Source of the DNA: Acidimicrobiia bacterium
GTDB taxonomy: Bacteria; Actinomycetota; Acidimicrobiia; Acidimicrobiales; Hopanoidiivorantaceae
Assembly: GCA_020027305.1 (NCBI GenBank)
Contig: JAHRAM010000035.1
Span: forward strand, 1 to 11,682
DNA length: 11,682 nt
Direction: 5' to 3'
A program made the translations under genes and the position numbers. This document shows, piece by piece, positions 7,838 through 11,682 of the stretch; the stretch's first letter is position 1, and each line of letters starts with the position of its first letter. The notes under the pieces are model-generated. The model did not search any database. It had not been told where the DNA came from and saw only the letters and a list, made by a program, of their open reading frames with translations.

Positions 7838-7846
7838 ATTATACCA
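7838..7846 (-). promoter_or_regulatory. Candidate extended -10 promoter for gene B
   Basis: The minus strand reads TGGTATAAT (7846-7838), a perfect TGnTATAAT extended -10, with no convincing -35 at 16-18 bases, as is normal for this class. Transcription would start near 7831 with a leader of about 64 bases. Other -10-like hexamers (TATAAT 7801-7796, GATAAT 7784-7779) lie closer to the start codon and are alternatives in this AT-rich stretch. Confidence 0.45.
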
Positions 7847-7880
7847 ATTACCTAATGCTATACAGCTAACACCAAATTCT

Positions 7881-8048
7881 CTATCTAGGCGGGTGAGGCG
7901 TTCTAGGTGGCCTTGGGTTTCTGGGTGATCTAGGGTCTCTGGGTGGACGAGGTGTTCTAGATGGTCTTGGATCTCTAGGTGGGCGAGGTGTTCTTGGCGA
8001 GCGAGATGGTCTAGGCGATCTAGGGGATTTGGATGCTAACAAAGACAT
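7881..8048 (-). CDS. 55-residue Pro/Arg triplet-repeat protein, function unknown
   Basis: Small ORF in the gap between the two giant genes, ATG 8048-8046 to TAG 7883-7881. After MSLLASK the rest (residues 8-55) is 16 consecutive triplets whose third residue is Arg every time except His52; the second is Pro in 14 of 16, the first varies among Ser, Thr, Pro, Asp and Asn. In total 20 Pro, 15 Arg and only two acidic residues. RTPRPPRDPR occurs twice (19-28, 31-40), with four codon differences, all synonymous. A polyproline II helix has three residues per turn, so all Arg side chains would line one face: a polycationic ridge able to bind nucleic acid, acidic wall polymer or an acidic protein (inference). 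There is no signal peptide or membrane helix. No close Shine-Dalgarno; TAGAAT ends seven bases before the ATG, which suggests a leaderless message. It could also be a leader peptide for gene B. Confidence 0.72.
   Translation of the reverse strand: MSLLASKSPRSPRPSRSPRTPRPPRDPRPSRTPRPPRDPRSPRNPRPPRTPHPPR
7884..8027 (-). repeat. Sixteen tandem 9-bp units encoding x-P-R
   Basis: Imperfect 9-bp tandem array with consensus NNN-CCN-AGA on the minus strand, coincident with codons 8-55 of the small ORF. Within it a 30-bp block is repeated at an offset of 36 bp (7965-7994 and 7929-7958). Arg is AGA in 11 of 15 codons. The array probably grew by unit duplication and then diverged. Confidence 0.85.
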
Positions 8049-8055
8049 AACTGTA

Positions 8056-8061
8056 ATTCTA
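8056..8061 (-). promoter_or_regulatory. Candidate -10 for a leaderless Pro/Arg ORF message
   Basis: TAGAAT (8061-8056, five of six to consensus) ends seven bases before the ATG at 8048, so transcription would begin at or next to the A of the start codon. No good -35 is visible. AAGG further upstream (about 8066-8062) is too far for a normal Shine-Dalgarno. Confidence 0.3.
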
Positions 8062-8086
8062 CCTTCAATTAATAAGCAGTTATTAG

Positions 8087-11000
8087 CTATGGAGTGGCAA
8101 TTTTATTGCCTTGGAATGGCGCCCGCCACTTACAAGGATAATAATCTCTTGGGCCTTCTTTATGACCGATGAATCCTATAGCAGAAACTTTGGCATCACT
8201 ATCAACTGCTGATTTTGTGCCCTCTGAAATATCTTCAAAAGTAATGGATGAATCAGCAACTGCTAGCCCTAGGGCTGTGTTTAATGTAGCACATTGTGCA
8301 TTTGTAACACGGTCACCAGTGCCATTGCCAGCAACCTTAGTTACACCAGTGTAATCACCAGCTGTAGTTGCCTTTGTTGGGTTTGCTTCACAATAATGAT
8401 AGCCATTGGTTTTATTAGTCTTTATATGGAAATATGTTGGCGGGTCGTAATCGGCGCTACCATATTTAACTAAAGCTGGGTGTTTCATTCCATTGTCTTC
8501 AGTCAAAAGATCTGAACGCCAATGTCCATATTCACCCCCAGGAAGTGAACTAGCAGCAGCATTATAGCTGACACTGGCAACAGTGAAATCCTTCACCTCA
8601 ATAGGTTTATGATAGCTAAACCTAACTGGGAAATATGTGCTTAGAGCTTGACAAGCTAAGAACCAACCGGAATTAACATCACTTACCGATACTGGCACCT
8701 TGAACTCACACTTTTGTTCTGAAGTTGCTGCATATAGTGGCCAATGAGATTCTTGATTGTCGCCATGAACAGAACTATAGTTGAAATTGACTTCATTTAC
8801 TTTGGCATTGTTTACTGTAGGAACAGTAACATTGTTGTTTAAAGACGTCCGCAAATAAGGAGTTGTTCCACTACCCTGAGAATGTATATAATCCCAAATT
8901 TGACTAATACCATGAACTCCATACCTAAACCATCCTGAATTGGTGTTTGGAGTGTCTGAACGTACCCATGTCCCACTCATTAGATTTTGTTGACTTGAAC
9001 TAGATGTAATACCTCTAAATCCTAACGTATTAATCGCATTCGTAGGAAGAGATAAATTGCCGATTGTAATTGAATCATTTGCACCAGTCCCAACCCCTTT
9101 GAAATGAAATAAGTCAAGCGTAGCTTGACTATTATATCCAACATCTTCACAAGTATTTATGTACGAATTGCTAACGTGATTTACATCGCTCGAGAGCGTG
9201 TCAGGAATGGTGTCTCCTGGCCTAGAAAATGGAGCGTCAGAGCCAATAAGTGAACATTCCCTATATACAGTTCCAATAACTGAGCAGTGGCTAGATACCA
9301 AGTCTGAGGCACTTACTCTAGCAGGCTTATTTTTACAAGTATGAGTTGAAGCTAATGTGCCACTAGTCTTTACATCTAAATAATATCTTGGCTCCCAAAA
9401 TACTCTGGTACCATTTGTTGTAATATTTAAATCAGTGCTGCCGCTTTTACATGCTTCGGTACGTCTAACTGAATTAAAACCTACAACCCATTCTTCAGAA
9501 TTGTCAGGTCGTCCATGACCTGTAGTAGGACGCTGTTCAAAGCTTAGGGAGTGAAAAAATTGAGAATAGTCATCGCAATCAAAACCAGAAAGTCTACCTT
9601 TACTTGGAACAAGGAAGTTTGGAAGAAAGCTTTGACTGGTATATATTGAGCTTAAAAAATTAAAATTCGAGTTTAAAAAATAATCTTCAGTTCCCGCGCT
9701 TCCTGGAACAGTAACTATAACACCGTTATTCCCATAATAGTTTGAAAGAATAACATTTCCCGTAGGATAATCTGTCGGCAACCAAAGCTCATTGTATTGA
9801 TAATTTGAGGCAAGGCTATTAATAGCAGGTTGATGTATATGTTTATACCACGTAGCAAGCTTTGGATTTATATTAAGGTAAAACAAACCCATATTTGTGC
9901 CATTCCGCCCAAGCAACAAAGGTAGTTTATCTAGCTGTGACTGTGGGTTGAATGGAATTTCGTCTTCAAGTACCAATCCGCTTGGAGTGAAACTTCTAAA
10001 ATCAAGTAGAGTGCTTGAAAGCTCCCGTTGACTAGTATGATACGGAAGCGCCCTAACCTCTGGACATTTCGGGCGATATGGGCGGGGGTTGTAAAGACGT
10101 GAAACAACCAGCTCACATTCTTCAGCTTTAGAATTAAGGCTATATCCAAAGCTTTGGCATTCTCTAGTGCTGTTTGTATATCTGTTTTTAAAAGAACAAT
10201 GATAAGTTTGATCGCTTGAGTCATAGTAGGCATAAACTGAGCTTTCTTCATCGGTTTGATCTGCTGTTCCATCATTGTCATGGTCAAATGCAGTATTAGT
10301 TTGTGTAGATGCCCACCCACCACAAACATTATAGAATATAGCTGGAACCTCTCCAAGTGCTTGCTCACAAGCTCTAGTCACAGCTCCTGTTGTGGTGTTA
10401 TAGTCAACTCTAAATGTATTTGGGCAATCTGTAGTAGCTATTGATTTTATGTAGGAACATGATACTCCATCAGCTTCTAATTTGAGTCCAAAAGCCCGAC
10501 AATATCCTGCGTTGGCAGAAGCAGTGTTGTATACACACTTGTCTGTGCTGTGGGTTCCAGTAAGCACTCCATTCCTTCCCCATTTAGGGCAGTCTTGAGG
10601 ATCTGGGAGTGCTTGGTAAGCATCTCCTGTGTCACTTGCATCTGTCTTTAGAAACACTTTTCCAGTTGCAGGACGGACGCTTTCTGTTATAGTGCAATTG
10701 CCTCCGCTTTCATTAGGGGTTGCTATAGAAGCAACGTTAAAACCTTTTATAGGAGTACCTGGCACTGATGCACCAACTGCAAGTCCTAAATCAAAGGCGC
10801 GGCAGGATGAAGTTTTTATAATACATTCGTTGTAATCTACGCTAGATGTACCTGACCTTGAACCAGTGTAATAATATCTTTTTGTACTAGTTGCCACAAC
10901 TTGTGGTAGGTATCCACCCTTTACGGCACAAAATGAAATCAATTGCCAACTTGCTCGCCTGCCTTTCCCCACTACATCTGATGATTGATAAAAGGAAGAC

Positions 11001-11656
11001 ACATATAAACTCCCTGAAAATTTTAGCTCGCAAGTATTTTTTGCACTAAGCACTCTAGACATACTTGGTCTTCTACAAAATTGCAAACCACTCTCCTCTT
11101 CAAGTTGCGACTCTCCAAATTGTCGATGCCTTGGTAAACGGCTTCGCCTAGCTACCTGTACATTATACACTCCAGCATCTGTACTTTGATACTGACAACT
11201 GGAGGCGGTTGTTTTTGGGCTTAAAACTACATTTTGCCCCGCACGTTCAATGGGACTGCTTGTCAAATCTCTATCTCCACTTGAAGAAAAAAAAGCATAC
11301 CAATGCCTTGTTTCAAGGTTTGGACATACCTTTGTTGCCAAATATAGCGCATCTGAAGTTCCATCCATTTGTTCTGCTGCAGTTGGGGTTGAATCTTCAT
11401 CATTTTCCTTGCCACCCCCCGTAACACTGCTCCGTGGGTTTCCAGAATTGCCCCCAGATAAAATTGGATCTTGATCAAAAGCGGCTCTAAGTTCATCTAA
11501 TACGGCAGTGCTTTCACCTATGCCTGACCCACGATCACGAACAACATTATATATAACAACCCCAGCAGCAGCTGCCGCAAGTGCTAGAACTGCTGTGATA
11601 ATTACTGTTGGCAGAGTTATGCCTCTATCGTCTAGAAACGATTTTCCTTTAGCCAT
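8087..11656 (-). CDS. Giant Cys-rich extracellular protein with pilin-like N-terminus (paralogue A), function unknown
   Basis: Unrecognised 1189-residue protein, clearly paralogous to B. Layout: 12-residue leader ending in Asp-Asp-Arg-Gly; then ITLPTVIITAVLALA leading into a hydrophobic helix (13-39) that ends YNVVRDRGSG; a Gly/Ser/Asn/Asp linker (about 43-95); then an ectodomain with 30 cysteines. The Gly12-Ile13 junction followed by Thr-Leu resembles a type IV prepilin cleavage site, but Glu at +5 is replaced by Thr and Pro stands at +4. Blocks shared with B: RRASWQL (233-239), C386-x3-G-x9-C400, C500-x3-G-x9-C514, YNELWLP (621-627), FWEPRYYLD (753-761), the segment from C1002 with FSYHKPIEVKDF, and the C-terminal GHKEGP...CKWRAPF (about 1164-1181). 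Unlike B it carries an EF-hand-like loop DHDNDGTADQTD (458-469). Start ATG at 11656-11654 has no Shine-Dalgarno; TAAAAT ends seven bases before it. A surface appendage or adhesin subunit is a reasonable guess only. Confidence 0.93.
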   Translation of the reverse strand: MAKGKSFLDDRGITLPTVIITAVLALAAAAAGVVIYNVVRDRGSGIGESTAVLDELRAAFDQDPILSGGNSGNPRSSVTGGGKENDEDSTPTAAEQMDGTSDALYLATKVCPNLETRHWYAFFSSSGDRDLTSSPIERAGQNVVLSPKTTASSCQYQSTDAGVYNVQVARRSRLPRHRQFGESQLEEESGLQFCRRPSMSRVLSAKNTCELKFSGSLYVSSFYQSSDVVGKGRRASWQLISFCAVKGGYLPQVVATSTKRYYYTGSRSGTSSVDYNECIIKTSSCRAFDLGLAVGASVPGTPIKGFNVASIATPNESGGNCTITESVRPATGKVFLKTDASDTGDAYQALPDPQDCPKWGRNGVLTGTHSTDKCVYNTASANAGYCRAFGLKLEADGVSCSYIKSIATTDCPNTFRVDYNTTTGAVTRACEQALGEVPAIFYNVCGGWASTQTNTAFDHDNDGTADQTDEESSVYAYYDSSDQTYHCSFKNRYTNSTRECQSFGYSLNSKAEECELVVSRLYNPRPYRPKCPEVRALPYHTSQRELSSTLLDFRSFTPSGLVLEDEIPFNPQSQLDKLPLLLGRNGTNMGLFYLNINPKLATWYKHIHQPAINSLASNYQYNELWLPTDYPTGNVILSNYYGNNGVIVTVPGSAGTEDYFLNSNFNFLSSIYTSQSFLPNFLVPSKGRLSGFDCDDYSQFFHSLSFEQRPTTGHGRPDNSEEWVVGFNSVRRTEACKSGSTDLNITTNGTRVFWEPRYYLDVKTSGTLASTHTCKNKPARVSASDLVSSHCSVIGTVYRECSLIGSDAPFSRPGDTIPDTLSSDVNHVSNSYINTCEDVGYNSQATLDLFHFKGVGTGANDSITIGNLSLPTNAINTLGFRGITSSSSQQNLMSGTWVRSDTPNTNSGWFRYGVHGISQIWDYIHSQGSGTTPYLRTSLNNNVTVPTVNNAKVNEVNFNYSSVHGDNQESHWPLYAATSEQKCEFKVPVSVSDVNSGWFLACQALSTYFPVRFSYHKPIEVKDFTVASVSYNAAASSLPGGEYGHWRSDLLTEDNGMKHPALVKYGSADYDPPTYFHIKTNKTNGYHYCEANPTKATTAGDYTGVTKVAGNGTGDRVTNAQCATLNTALGLAVADSSITFEDISEGTKSAVDSDAKVSAIGFIGHKEGPRDYYPCKWRAPFQGNKIATP

Positions 11657-11663
11657 TGTTACA

Positions 11664-11669
11664 ATTTTA
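11664..11669 (-). promoter_or_regulatory. Candidate -10 for a leaderless gene A message
   Basis: TAAAAT (11669-11664) ends seven bases before the ATG at 11656, the same spacing as at the Pro/Arg ORF. The region where a -35 would lie is outside the window, so this stays tentative. Confidence 0.3.
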
Positions 11670-11682
11670 ATGCTTTGCTTGA

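Noticed and set aside
7884..8027. CRISPR array or minisatellite without coding role
   Set aside because: Units are 9 bp with no spacers, so not CRISPR. Exact codon phase over 16 units, a start and stop at the ends, and silent-only divergence favour a coding repeat.
8070..8085. Perfect inverted repeat TAATAA-GCAG-TTATTA after gene A as a terminator
   Set aside because: Six A-T pairs only, no G-C pairs in the stem and no following U-tract; too weak to call.
8048..8103. Pro/Arg stretch as a frameshifted C-terminal tail of gene A
   Set aside because: Gene A ends with the same C-terminal block as B. Read-through of its stop meets another in-frame TAA at 8071-8069, and the Pro/Arg frame upstream is closed by a stop at 8105-8103. 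No slippery site is evident.
9931..10368. Minus-strand ORF of 145 residues inside gene A
   Set aside because: Off-frame shadow of a region where the main frame carries conserved cysteine blocks shared with paralogue B.

Overview
The window is a bacterial chromosomal segment in which every gene I can support lies on the minus strand. Base composition is AT-leaning by eye, with very AT-rich intergenic spaces. In transcription order (right to left) it reads: giant secreted protein A (11656 to 8087), a 55-residue Pro/Arg protein (8048 to 7881), giant paralogue B (7767 to 3994), a Panacea-type antitoxin with an overlapping toxin candidate (3794 to 2855), rpiB, glyA, and an LLM-class flavin/F420 oxidoreductase cut by the left edge. 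I see no rRNA, tRNA, CRISPR array, transposase or integrase. The oxidoreductase subfamily and two apparently leaderless starts are compatible with a low-GC actinobacterium, for example an Acidimicrobiia-like lineage. RpiB is of the Cys type rather than the Glu type of mycobacteria. The taxonomic call is an inference of low to moderate confidence.

The right two thirds (3994-11656) is the unusual part. It encodes two co-oriented paralogues of 1257 and 1189 residues. Each has a short cytoplasmic N-terminus, one N-terminal hydrophobic helix, a flexible low-complexity linker and a long disulfide-rich ectodomain. Each has 30 cysteines, and I can pair all 30 in order between the two. The best-conserved part is the extreme C-terminus. 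I do not recognise the ectodomain. Between the two genes lies a small ORF whose last 48 residues are 16 consecutive triplets with Arg (once His) at every third position and Pro before almost every Arg. Its internal 10-residue repeat differs between copies only at synonymous third positions, so it looks translated and constrained. The three genes look like one cell-surface locus; how the products work together is unknown.

The middle (2855-3912) is a compact toxin-antitoxin module. It has its own candidate promoter, a 6-bp-arm inverted repeat across the spacer and -10, and three tandem 15-bp AT-rich units in the probable leader. A hairpin with a weak U-tract separates it from gene B. The left part (1-2799) is ordinary metabolism: ribose-5-phosphate isomerase B, serine hydroxymethyltransferase and the oxidoreductase. 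These have clear Shine-Dalgarno sequences, unlike the surface genes, and a hairpin with a T-tract follows glyA.
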